A DNA stretch of 6,333 nt from an uncultured Clostridia bacterium (GTDB lineage Bacteria > Bacillota > Clostridia > Christensenellales > CAG-314): contig CALLXO010000243.1 of NCBI GenBank assembly GCA_937875645.1, forward strand, positions 1 to 6,333, read 5' to 3'. Below the pieces are notes generated by a model. It did not search any database. It saw nothing but the letters and a program-made list of their open reading frames with translations, and was not told the origin of the DNA. Shown one piece after another: positions 1 to 5,909 of this stretch; positions within the stretch are counted from its first letter, which is position 1; every line of letters starts with the position of its first letter. Position numbers and translations under genes: made by a program.

Positions 1-97
1 ATCTGCAAACAAATTTCAACACTTATTATTAAAAAACTTTGAATTTTACCACAAAATTGTCACAAAATTTCTATTTTAGGTGTTTTTAAGGCTATTT

Positions 98-124
98 ATG
101 AGGGGAGATTGTAAAAAAATATGA
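98..124 (+). CDS. possible 8-codon leader peptide overlapping the murC start
   Basis: A tiny open frame (MRGDCKKI) starts with ATG at 98 and stops with a TGA at 122-124 that overlaps the murC ATG as ATGA. A weak AAGG at 88-91 lies 6 nt before its start. The purine-rich AGGGGAG that should serve murC lies inside this frame. ATGA overlaps are a known form of translational coupling, so ribosomes ending here could restart on murC. It is very short and could be chance in AT-rich DNA. I see no attenuator-type run of identical codons. Confidence 0.2.
   Translation: MRGDCKKI
101..107 (+). promoter_or_regulatory. murC ribosome binding site, unusually distant
   Basis: AGGGGAG is the only Shine-Dalgarno-like sequence before murC. 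It ends 13 nt before the ATG, longer than the 6-8 nt seen for the other genes in this window. The in-frame TTG at 109 is followed directly by TAA, so no closer upstream in-frame start is available. Confidence 0.55.
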
Positions 125-1467
125 AAGTCAATGATGTAATAAAAATTCATTTTGTAGGCATAGGCGGAATAAGTATGAGCGCATTAGCAATGTTTTTTAT
201 AAAAAAAGGTTGCCAAATAAGCGGCAGCGACTTAATTGAAAATGGTCAGATAAAACTTCTTAAGCAAAAAGGTGCAAAAATTGCTATTGGTCACGCCAAA
301 AAAAATGTCCCTATTGACACTGATTTATGCGTTTATACCGGTGCGGTTTCCTTTGATAACAGCGAAATTGCCTTTTGCTTAAGTAAAGGTATAAAAACTA
401 TTAATAGGGCGGATTTATTGGGGGAAGTTTTTAGTGCATACAAATACAATATCGCCGTCAGCGGCAGCCACGGAAAAACCACTACTACTGCTCTGATATA
501 CGAAATACTTCATTATTCCGGATTGTCTCCTACGCTTTTTTTAGGGGGAGAATATCGTAATGAGGGCAATTTGCATATTGGTGACGGCGACTTTTGCGTT
601 GCCGAGGCATGCGAATACAAAAAGAGTTTTTTGAGTTTTTATCCTTATATTTCCCTATTGTTAAACGCAGAATTAGATCATACCGATTGCTTTAATAGTA
701 GAGAAGATATTTATAAAGCTTTTTCGCTTTTTGCTCAAAACACGCAGCAAGAAGGGGTATGCGTTATTAACGAAACACTTAAAAATAAAATGAGTTTTAC
801 AGCTAAAAATACGGTAACCTTCGGTTTTGATACGTCTAACACTTATTATGCAAAAAATCTTTTGTCTAAAAACGGATATTACACTTTTGATGTTTTTAGC
901 GCAAATATTTGTTTAGGCACTATTCAACTAAATGTAGCGGGAAAACACAATGTTAATAATGCTCTCGCCGCCTACGCCGTCGCCAAGCAATTTGATTTGC
1001 CTCAAGCAACAATAGCGGAAGGGATAAAAGGATTTAAAGGCGTTTTTCGGCGATATCAAACTTTTGAATGTAGTTTTACCAATGTTGTCGCCGATTATGC
1101 CCATCACCCGACAGAAATAATAGCAGCTTTAAACGCAGCAAAAGAACAAGGCTATCAAAATATCTATGTGCTTTTTCAGCCTCATACTTACTCTCGCACA
1201 TTAAGTTTAATGAAGGATTTTGCGTGTTGCTTTGAGGGGGCAAAACAAGTGGTGGTTTTACCTGTTTACGCCGCAAGAGAAAAACCCATAAAAAGCGGCA
1301 ATCACAAAAGTTTAGCAAAAAGAATAAAGGAAAATACTCCTTGTATTGCTCTAAACAGTTTTAGTAAAGCCTCGCATTACTTAAAAAAACACTTACACAA
1401 AAACGATTTACTTTTGGTACTCGGCGCCGGCGATATTATTAACTTTTGCATACCAAAATACCTTTAA
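121..1467 (+). CDS. murC: UDP-N-acetylmuramate--L-alanine ligase (MurC)
   Basis: This cytoplasmic ligase catalyses the ATP-dependent addition of L-alanine to UDP-N-acetylmuramic acid, the first amino-acid step of the peptidoglycan stem peptide. Its 448 residues fit the family. The N-terminal Rossmann-like domain begins with FVGIGGISMSA (11-21). The central ATPase domain has the P-loop SGSHGKTTTT (114-123), an AEACEY motif (161-166) corresponding to the AEADES region of proteobacterial MurC, N182 and the ELDH segment (184-187). GKHNVNNALAA (274-284) and RRYQ (310-313) lead into the C-terminal ligase domain, with DYAHHPTEI (325-333), FQPHTYSRT (352-360) and LGAGDI (434-439). All core motifs are intact, so it should be active. 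The gene has its own leader and is followed by a 186-nt gap, so it may be a separate transcription unit. No other mur, fts or mra gene is adjacent, so it lies outside a classical division/cell-wall cluster here. Confidence 0.96.
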   Translation: MKVNDVIKIHFVGIGGISMSALAMFFIKKGCQISGSDLIENGQIKLLKQKGAKIAIGHAKKNVPIDTDLCVYTGAVSFDNSEIAFCLSKGIKTINRADLLGEVFSAYKYNIAVSGSHGKTTTTALIYEILHYSGLSPTLFLGGEYRNEGNLHIGDGDFCVAEACEYKKSFLSFYPYISLLLNAELDHTDCFNSREDIYKAFSLFAQNTQQEGVCVINETLKNKMSFTAKNTVTFGFDTSNTYYAKNLLSKNGYYTFDVFSANICLGTIQLNVAGKHNVNNALAAYAVAKQFDLPQATIAEGIKGFKGVFRRYQTFECSFTNVVADYAHHPTEIIAALNAAKEQGYQNIYVLFQPHTYSRTLSLMKDFACCFEGAKQVVVLPVYAAREKPIKSGNHKSLAKRIKENTPCIALNSFSKASHYLKKHLHKNDLLLVLGAGDIINFCIPKYL

Positions 1468-1551
1468 AAATCGTTCTTTAAATATCATAATCTAATTAAA
1501 GCGGAATTTTAGCATTTTTTGGCTGTTTTTAAAATAGAATAAAAACGTAAA

Positions 1552-1564
1552 CGGCATAATGCCG
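1552..1564. repeat. short palindrome CGGCAT-A-ATGCCG between murC and the deacetylase
   Basis: Six-base arms flank a single central A. As RNA it could fold only as a 4-bp CGGC/GCCG stem with a 5-nt loop, followed by ATTTTA, so it would be at best a weak murC terminator. It also sits where the -35 region of the extended -10 element at 1571-1579 would be, so an operator is an alternative reading. Neither role is established. Confidence 0.3.
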
Positions 1565-1570
1565 ATTTTA

Positions 1571-1579
1571 TGTTATAAA
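1571..1579 (+). promoter_or_regulatory. candidate extended -10 promoter for the deacetylase gene
   Basis: TGTTATAAA matches the extended -10 form (TG, one base, TATAAA). No convincing -35 hexamer lies 16-18 nt upstream, where the CGGCAT palindrome is found instead. Initiation here would give a leader of roughly 70 nt before the ATG at 1654. In DNA this AT-rich such matches arise easily. Confidence 0.3.
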
Positions 1580-1653
1580 CAAAAAACAAGGCGTTATTCG
1601 ACAAAACAAGTCCAAAGCTTACAATTTTAAACAGAAGGTTTTGAGGTACAATT

Positions 1654-2463
1654 ATGTCAGAAGTGCTTGAGACAATTACATATTCACGCAGAAAGGGCAA
1701 AAAACATAGAAAAAAAATTTCTAAAATCAGCGGTTTGGCACTGTTATTGACCATTTGTTTAGTTTTGCTGTTGATTTTGAATCTCGGGCCTATTGCTTTA
1801 GTTATGGCAAATCGCAAAATTCCTATTTATTGCGTTCAGCGGGAGGACAACAAAGTAGCGCTTACTTTTGACGCAGCTTGGGGGGCAGACAAAACAGAGC
1901 GAATAATGGATATATGCGACCAATTTGGCATAAAGGTTACTTTTTTTCTCGTAGGTTTTTGGTGTGATAAATATCCGCATCTTGTTAAGGAAATCGCCGA
2001 CCGAGGTCATGCAATAGGTACGCACAGCGAAACTCACCCCAAAATGGGGTCACTGCCGATACAGAAAATAAGCGAAGAACTTACAAGCAGCTTGAAAAAA
2101 ATCACCGACAACACAAAGGGCGCAGTCAAGCTGTTTAGACCGCCCTTTGGCGACTATAGCAACAACCTTATTGAGACGGCAGATAGTTTTGGACTGTTTA
2201 CTATTCAATGGAGTGTGGACAGTTTAGACTGGAAAGGTCTGTCTGCAATTCAGATTGCAGAAAGGGTGTTAAAAGCAAAGTCAGGCGACATAATTTTATG
2301 CCATAACAACAGCGACCACATAGTGGAAGCACTGCCAGTGATAATAAGAGGACTTTTAGACAAAAAGTTTATACCTGTCAGGGTGGACGAAATGTTGTTC
2401 TATGACGATTATTATATAGACCATAGCGGCAAACAAATTAGTAATAAAAAACACGTCAACTGA
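1654..2463 (+). CDS. membrane-anchored PdaB-like polysaccharide deacetylase
   Basis: This is a carbohydrate esterase family 4 (NodB-fold) enzyme, expected to remove acetyl groups from wall polysaccharide outside the membrane. The 269-residue product begins with a basic cytoplasmic stretch (RRKGKKHRKK, 12-21) and one membrane helix (about 26-51). The catalytic domain follows: motif 1 TFDAAWG (71-77), motif 2 HSETH (124-128), motif 3 RPPFGDY (162-168), motif 4 DSLDW (189-193) and motif 5 LCHNN (215-219). Motif 1 keeps the expected catalytic-base Asp (D73), but the usual second, metal-binding Asp is A74. The TFDAAWG form and the QW-VDSLDW segment resemble the PdaB/YbaN sporulation subgroup, so a spore or forespore envelope role is possible but inferred. 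GAGG at 1643-1646 lies 7 nt from the ATG and fixes the start. The SSB-like gene starts 26 nt downstream. A polar tail (about 250-269) extends past the domain. I did not assign pdaB because the subgroup placement rests on motifs alone. Confidence 0.88.
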   Translation: MSEVLETITYSRRKGKKHRKKISKISGLALLLTICLVLLLILNLGPIALVMANRKIPIYCVQREDNKVALTFDAAWGADKTERIMDICDQFGIKVTFFLVGFWCDKYPHLVKEIADRGHAIGTHSETHPKMGSLPIQKISEELTSSLKKITDNTKGAVKLFRPPFGDYSNNLIETADSFGLFTIQWSVDSLDWKGLSAIQIAERVLKAKSGDIILCHNNSDHIVEALPVIIRGLLDKKFIPVRVDEMLFYDDYYIDHSGKQISNKKHVN

Positions 2464-2466
2464 CGT
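2453..2466. repeat. palindrome ACGTCA-AC-TGACGT across the deacetylase stop codon
   Basis: Perfect 6-base arms flank a 2-base centre, and the TGA stop is the start of the right arm. It ends 9 nt before the AGGAGG of the next gene. No T-run follows, so it does not look like a terminator. It could be a DNA-binding site, a small mRNA structure near the next ribosome binding site, or chance. Confidence 0.35.
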
Positions 2467-2475
2467 CTTAACAAT

Positions 2476-2481
2476 AGGAGG
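2476..2481 (+). promoter_or_regulatory. consensus ribosome binding site of the SSB-like gene
   Basis: A perfect AGGAGG ends 8 nt before the ATG at 2490. It is the strongest Shine-Dalgarno site in the window and suggests high translation of the SSB-like protein relative to the deacetylase upstream in the same probable operon. Confidence 0.85.
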
Positions 2482-2489
2482 AAATTTTT

Positions 2490-3188
2490 ATGTACGCTAC
2501 AAGGCAACCATATGAGGAATCAAATAAGGTGACACTAACGGGAGAAGTATTTGACCAACCGACTTATTCACACGAGGTGTACGGCGAAGCATTTTACGAA
2601 GTGCTGCTAAAGGTTAAAAGACTCAGTGATGCTTATGATTTGCTGCCGTTAACCGTCAGCGAAAGGCTGACCTGCACTTTCCCCTTAACGGTAGGCAAGC
2701 AGATATCTTTAAAGGGACAATTGCGCAGTTACAATAAAATGGTAGAGGGCAAAAGCAAACTGCTACTTTCAGTTTTTGTCAGGGAGCTTTACGAAGCCGA
2801 CCCTACATATAATCCAAATTCCATCGAGCTTAACGGTTATTTATGTAAACAGCCCATTTTTAGGACGACGCCCTTTAACCGAGAGATATGCGACTTACTT
2901 TTAGCCGTAAACCGAGCTTACAGCAAAAGCGACTACATACCGGCAATAGCTTGGGGACGAAATGCGCGCTTTGTGAAGTTTTTGCCGGTAGGGCAGGAAG
3001 TTAAAATAAAAGGCAGGTTGCAAAGCAGAGATTACCAAAAAAAGATAAACGATACGCAGGTAGTAACAAAAACAGCTTACGAAGTATCTGTAAGCAAAAT
3101 AATGGTAATAAGGGAAGAAGATAACGCCGCCGACACACAAACAATTGTCGACTATGACGAAGGCGCAGCATATGAAGCGAGCTTATAA
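2490..3188 (+). CDS. tandem OB-fold single-stranded DNA-binding-like protein
   Basis: The 232-residue product contains two copies of an SSB-type OB domain, at about 12-100 and 111-207. In repeat 1, NKVTLTGEVFDQPTYSHEV opens the barrel and ISLKGQLRSYNK (72-83) forms the later strand. Repeat 2 has the parallel SIELNGYLCKQPIFRTTPF and VKIKGRLQSRDYQKK (171-185). Repeat 2 is closer to classical SSB, with REICDLLLAVNR (131-142) and YIPAIAWGRNAR (149-160). Proteins of this layout are, to my knowledge, annotated as single-stranded DNA-binding proteins in Clostridia. The expected role is cytoplasmic binding of single-stranded DNA in replication or repair. The acidic C-terminus ends in YEASL and lacks the DDDIPF-type tip used by housekeeping SSB to recruit partners, so a specialised role is possible. 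Because one chain carries two domains, it might assemble with fewer subunits than tetrameric SSB (inference). Confidence 0.85.
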   Translation: MYATRQPYEESNKVTLTGEVFDQPTYSHEVYGEAFYEVLLKVKRLSDAYDLLPLTVSERLTCTFPLTVGKQISLKGQLRSYNKMVEGKSKLLLSVFVRELYEADPTYNPNSIELNGYLCKQPIFRTTPFNREICDLLLAVNRAYSKSDYIPAIAWGRNARFVKFLPVGQEVKIKGRLQSRDYQKKINDTQVVTKTAYEVSVSKIMVIREEDNAADTQTIVDYDEGAAYEASL

Positions 3189-3203
3189 AATTAATGAAAA
3201 ACA

Positions 3204-3239
3204 AACAACACTTTCAAATTGATATTTGAAGGTGTTGTT
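3204..3239. terminator. long hairpin terminator shared by convergent genes
   Basis: The arms at 3204-3219 and 3224-3239 form 16 consecutive pairs on the plus strand, including one U-G wobble (3212/3231), around a TGAT loop. Read on the minus strand, the stem is followed by a T-rich run (TTTGTTTTTCATTAATTTT) typical of intrinsic termination of the gene at 3305-5116. On the plus strand the stem follows the SSB-like stop codon by 15 nt but has only a poor T-run, so termination in that direction is probably less efficient. Confidence 0.8.
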
Positions 3240-3304
3240 GCTTCCTAAGATAAATTTTAATCACATTAATTCATTCAAAATACGCTAAAACTTTTTGCTT
3301 CTCA

Positions 3305-5116
3305 CTATTGCTCTTCCTTATTATTTTGCTGAATTAGTTTTTTAGCACGTATTCTTATAATTATTACAAAAATAACTACCAAAACAACAATAGCAAATAA
3401 AGCCAGCGCAAGCACTTTCGCATTAGTCAACCCTTTAGAAATGTCTTTTAGCAATTGCTCGCTTTTTATATATCCTTTAAAGAGCACATCGTCGGCAAAT
3501 ACGCCTACATAACAAGCGCCGTTTTCCCCTGTGCCATACAGTCTAACTTCCGCACCGCTTTTTATCAAAATTTGATTTTGGTTTTGGTCCAAAACAAAAT
3601 TGTTTTCCTCTTTATCAAACCTGTTCGTTAAGTACAAAGTAATTTTTTGTCCCGCTTTAGGATTAGCTTTTTTGCGTAAGTATGTTGTGTAAGTAAGCTC
3701 TTCTCTAAATGCGCCAATACAAGTTTGTGCGCAAAAACCAAAGGAAATTTCTTGATCCTCTGTTTCATAAGCTATAAGACAAAAATCGTTGATACTCGCC
3801 TTTACGGTGACTTGAGCGTCCTTTTGCAACTGTATATGGCTAAAAAATTCCTCCTTTAAAAAGGGCAGAGAATATAAATTTGCGTTTATTACCGTCACCG
3901 CTTGAATATCTAAATTTGTTTTGGTAGTATCGTAAACTACCTTCTCGCTGTTGGGTATCCACCCAAAATAGCCTTGGAGACACACAAACAAGAAGTCATC
4001 GGCTTTGTCGCTCAGCACCAAAATGACATCGTCAATAGCTAACTTATTTTTGCTTATTGCGTTGTAAGAAGTACTTTGGTCAGAAGTGTAAACTACGTTA
4101 GAAGGGTATCCTGTTACTCTCGCCACTGTTATTTTGTCAAGCTGGTAAGTAGGCGGAGTCAAACTTACTTTGCTTGCGCCAAATTCCCATTGCTCTATTA
4201 TTGTTACCGACTGAGTAGGAGTGTCGCTTAACTGATATTTTTTTATACGCGGTTGCAAATAAAAGTCGTTATTTTCGCCATAAAATTCTTCCACAAGATA
4301 ATCGCACAAAACATACAGATTATTATTTAGAATACATATATCCTTAACCAATATCCCGTCGATGTCCCAAAAACTGTAATCATCAGTTGAATTTATAAAT
4401 AATTTAATATGGTCTGCCGTATAAAGATAATATTCGCCATAATTTACCACGCCCAGCGTTTCGTCAAAAACGTCTTGCGGCAAGGAAGTAGCAGTGTCGG
4501 GGATATCAACAACACGGTTTTGCTCCCTCCCCACCTTTTCACTCCTACAACTGCTTTCTGTCTCAAAAAAAACAATCACTTTGTCTCTTTCGCTTGCTTT
4601 CAAAAAACGTATTTGGGTAGAGCGATAATTGTAAGGAGTTAGAGAAGTCATTTGCTGTTGCTGATACAACAAAGCTCCAACATAATTATCACCGTTTGAC
4701 GAATACGCAAAAAACAAAATATCGCCGCTTACTGCAAAAGCACATAAATTAGTTTGGGAAAATTCCTTGACGACAGAGTCAGAAACAAAATCGTAAATTA
4801 ATATTTTGTCTTGTTGCAGCAAAAAAATATAATTGTCGTTAACGCACATATCAAGAGCGGCTCCCGCTACGCTAAAATCTAAAAAATAACTAGTTATCCC
4901 TTTGCCAATACGGTGAACAATGGTATACTCCGACTGATTTTCCTCAATGGTATCAGCAACAAAAAGCTCCGTTGAATTACAAGCAATCGCGTGGGGATTG
5001 ATTAAGCTGACATTAGCTTGCGTTTCAGCGTAAACAAAGGGATCCGTTAAAAATACCCCCGCCACACAAAAGCATAACGCTATTATAAACATATACAACG
5101 AAACACATTTTTTCAT
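3305..5116 (-). CDS. exported single-pass membrane protein, propeller-like and SH3-like, unknown function
   Basis: I do not recognise this 603-residue protein. It has an N-terminal signal peptide (MKK, hydrophobic core about 7-23, probable cleavage after VYA at 28-30). A long beta-rich region follows (about 36-310), opening with an NHL/propeller-like phrase (INPHAIACNSTELFVADT) and continuing with short strands spaced like blades. Residues about 338-555 read as three SH3-like segments, including DVILVLSDKADDFLFV...GWIP (363-387) and a last one ending KGYIKSEQL (547-555). A membrane helix (568-588) and a short basic tail (RIRAKKLIQQ) put most of the chain outside. Eleven cysteines remain after predicted cleavage, with no clear pairing pattern. 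AAAGGA lies 8 nt before the ATG. It is transcribed away from the ArpU-like regulator. It could be a surface sensor, scaffold or wall-binding protein. No catalytic motif was found. Confidence 0.85.
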   Translation of the reverse strand: MKKCVSLYMFIIALCFCVAGVFLTDPFVYAETQANVSLINPHAIACNSTELFVADTIEENQSEYTIVHRIGKGITSYFLDFSVAGAALDMCVNDNYIFLLQQDKILIYDFVSDSVVKEFSQTNLCAFAVSGDILFFAYSSNGDNYVGALLYQQQQMTSLTPYNYRSTQIRFLKASERDKVIVFFETESSCRSEKVGREQNRVVDIPDTATSLPQDVFDETLGVVNYGEYYLYTADHIKLFINSTDDYSFWDIDGILVKDICILNNNLYVLCDYLVEEFYGENNDFYLQPRIKKYQLSDTPTQSVTIIEQWEFGASKVSLTPPTYQLDKITVARVTGYPSNVVYTSDQSTSYNAISKNKLAIDDVILVLSDKADDFLFVCLQGYFGWIPNSEKVVYDTTKTNLDIQAVTVINANLYSLPFLKEEFFSHIQLQKDAQVTVKASINDFCLIAYETEDQEISFGFCAQTCIGAFREELTYTTYLRKKANPKAGQKITLYLTNRFDKEENNFVLDQNQNQILIKSGAEVRLYGTGENGACYVGVFADDVLFKGYIKSEQLLKDISKGLTNAKVLALALFAIVVLVVIFVIIIRIRAKKLIQQNNKEEQ

Positions 5117-5137
5117 TATAATTTTCCTTTATAACAT

Positions 5138-5166
5138 ATTTTACCAAATAATACGATATTTTTCAA
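5138..5166 (-). promoter_or_regulatory. sigma-A-type promoter of the 603-residue exported protein gene
   Basis: Reading the minus strand, TTGAAA (5161-5166) is followed by exactly 17 nt and then TAAAAT (5138-5143). This is close to the vegetative consensus at the ideal spacing. The start point would fall near 5131, giving a leader of about 15 nt that contains the AAAGGA ribosome binding site. It is the best promoter match in the window. Confidence 0.65.
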
Positions 5167-5252
5167 CAATTTTGATTAAAATTTTCTTTTTGTCTATTTA
5201 GTAACTTATAATCCCCATTTGCTAACCGTTAATTTCTTTACAAAATTCGACA

Positions 5253-5268
5253 AAATGTTTAAACATTT
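5253..5268. repeat. perfect 16-bp palindrome AAATGTTT/AAACATTT
   Basis: Two uninterrupted 8-base arms lie in the divergent regulatory region, 33 nt upstream of a second palindrome. It is a candidate binding site for a dimeric regulator. The AT-rich composition raises the chance of random occurrence. Confidence 0.45.
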
Positions 5269-5300
5269 GTTAAAAATTTCACATACCTTTTTACAATACA

Positions 5301-5316
5301 TGACAAACAGTTGTCA
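5301..5316. repeat. palindrome TGACAA-N4-TTGTCA, possible operator
   Basis: Perfect 6-base arms flank the spacer ACAG. The right arm, TTGTCA, doubles as a plausible -35 hexamer for the downstream regulator, so a protein bound here could block or assist its promoter. This resembles operators of small dimeric regulators in general. The binding protein is unknown, and autoregulation by the adjacent gene is only a guess. Confidence 0.45.
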
Positions 5317-5337
5317 ACATAAATATGCTAATATAAA
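5311..5337 (+). promoter_or_regulatory. candidate promoter of the ArpU-like regulator
   Basis: TTGTCA (5311-5316) and TATAAA (5332-5337) are separated by 15 nt, slightly shorter than ideal. With a 17-nt spacer the -10 would read TAAAAA. The -35 overlaps the right arm of the TGACAA/TTGTCA palindrome. The leader to the ATG would be about 90 nt. Perfect TATAAT boxes at 5207 and 5357 are competing candidates. Confidence 0.3.
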
Positions 5338-5431
5338 AATAAGAATAATATTTTTGTATAATAAGCTATTCAAAAATATAAACAAATTAGCAGAAAAAGC
5401 TGTTATAAATAAAAAAAAGAGAGGAAAAGAA

Positions 5432-5905
5432 ATGAGCAACGCAGATTACAGAGTAAATTTACTCAGGTGTTACGGTTATTTAGGCGATTATATCGAGCAG
5501 GCAGACTTCTACATTTACAACAAAGCATTGGGAACGCATAATTTTGGCAATAGCGGAAATATGGACACCTATTCGCAAGTTGCTTCAATACTAAAATTAA
5601 TTACCCAAAAAAATCAGCTGGTAGAAATCAAAAAAGTTATTAGTGAATCGCTAAACCAACTGACGGATGAAGAAATTAAAATATTAGCTTATCGCTACAT
5701 AAAAAATTACTCTTTAAAATTAGTAATGCAAAAATTGTCTTTGTCCAAAGGCGCATATTATGTGCGAATAAAAAAAGCTTTGGCAAACTTTGCCGCTGTT
5801 TTAAATGTAAAAGGTTATGACAATGAATGGTATACGTCATCTTACGCTAAGAAAATATGGTTTAAAAAACTAATAAAAGGAGCAAACGGTTATTGCGAAG
5901 AATAA
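5432..5905 (+). CDS. ArpU/sigma-70-region-4-like helix-turn-helix regulator
   Basis: The product is a probable DNA-binding transcription regulator of 157 residues. Residues 74-124 have the pattern of a sigma-factor region 4 or ArpU/RinA phage regulator. LNQLTDEEIKILAYRYI (74-90) leads into a helix (about 94-104), then a recognition helix beginning SKGAYYVRIKKALANFA (105-121). There is no sigma region 2, so it is not a complete sigma factor. The N-terminal part is mostly helical, with a Gly/Asn-rich loop (about 34-45), as in ArpU-type proteins. A 33-residue tail follows the helix-turn-helix. GAGAGG at 5419-5424 ends 7 nt before the ATG and fixes the start. A TTG at 5219 in the same frame has no such site. 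It is divergent from the 603-residue exported protein and convergent with the truncated one, with 4 nt between stops. No phage structural or lysis genes are visible. The targets are unknown. Confidence 0.75.
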   Translation: MSNADYRVNLLRCYGYLGDYIEQADFYIYNKALGTHNFGNSGNMDTYSQVASILKLITQKNQLVEIKKVISESLNQLTDEEIKILAYRYIKNYSLKLVMQKLSLSKGAYYVRIKKALANFAAVLNVKGYDNEWYTSSYAKKIWFKKLIKGANGYCEE

Positions 5906-5909
5906 GAAG

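Larger units (their letters stand above)
5117..5431. other. 315-nt AT-rich divergent regulatory region
   Basis: This gap separates the minus-strand exported-protein gene from the plus-strand regulator. The left end carries the minus-strand promoter described separately. For the plus strand there are perfect TATAAT hexamers at 5207-5212 and 5357-5362 without good -35 partners, and a TTGTCA...TATAAA pair at 5311-5337. Two palindromes lie at 5253-5268 and 5301-5316. The frame of the regulator stays open back to a TTG at 5219, but that extension has no ribosome binding site and reads as Lys/Asn/Ile/Phe-rich translation of AT-rich spacer. I therefore treat it as non-coding. Confidence 0.6.

Noticed and set aside
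50..69. Direct repeat CACAAAATT at 50-58 and 61-69, spaced by one helical turn, before murC
   Set aside because: The units are short and A/T-rich in an A/T-rich leader. Only two copies and no palindromic structure, so chance is the simpler explanation.
57..98. TTGTCA at 57-62 as a murC promoter -35
   Set aside because: No acceptable -10 hexamer falls 15-19 nt downstream. TATTTT (72) and TATTTA (93) are at wrong spacings.
2453..2466. Palindrome at the deacetylase stop as an intrinsic terminator
   Set aside because: A 2-nt loop and no following T-run, and the next gene begins 26 nt after the stop with a strong ribosome binding site.
4409..4642. Plus-strand open frame inside the 603-residue protein gene
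   Set aside because: It is a shadow of a long, well-structured minus-strand gene, with no supporting start signals or recognisable domain.
5066..5116. Lipoprotein signal in the 603-residue protein (Cys at 15 and 17)
   Set aside because: The residues before each Cys do not fit a lipobox and lie within the hydrophobic core. VYA at 28-30 is a better signal peptidase I site.
5219..5431. N-terminal extension of the ArpU-like regulator from a TTG at 5219
   Set aside because: No ribosome binding site precedes it, its composition matches AT-rich spacer, and it would cover both palindromes and the candidate promoters. ATG 5432 has GAGAGG at 7 nt.
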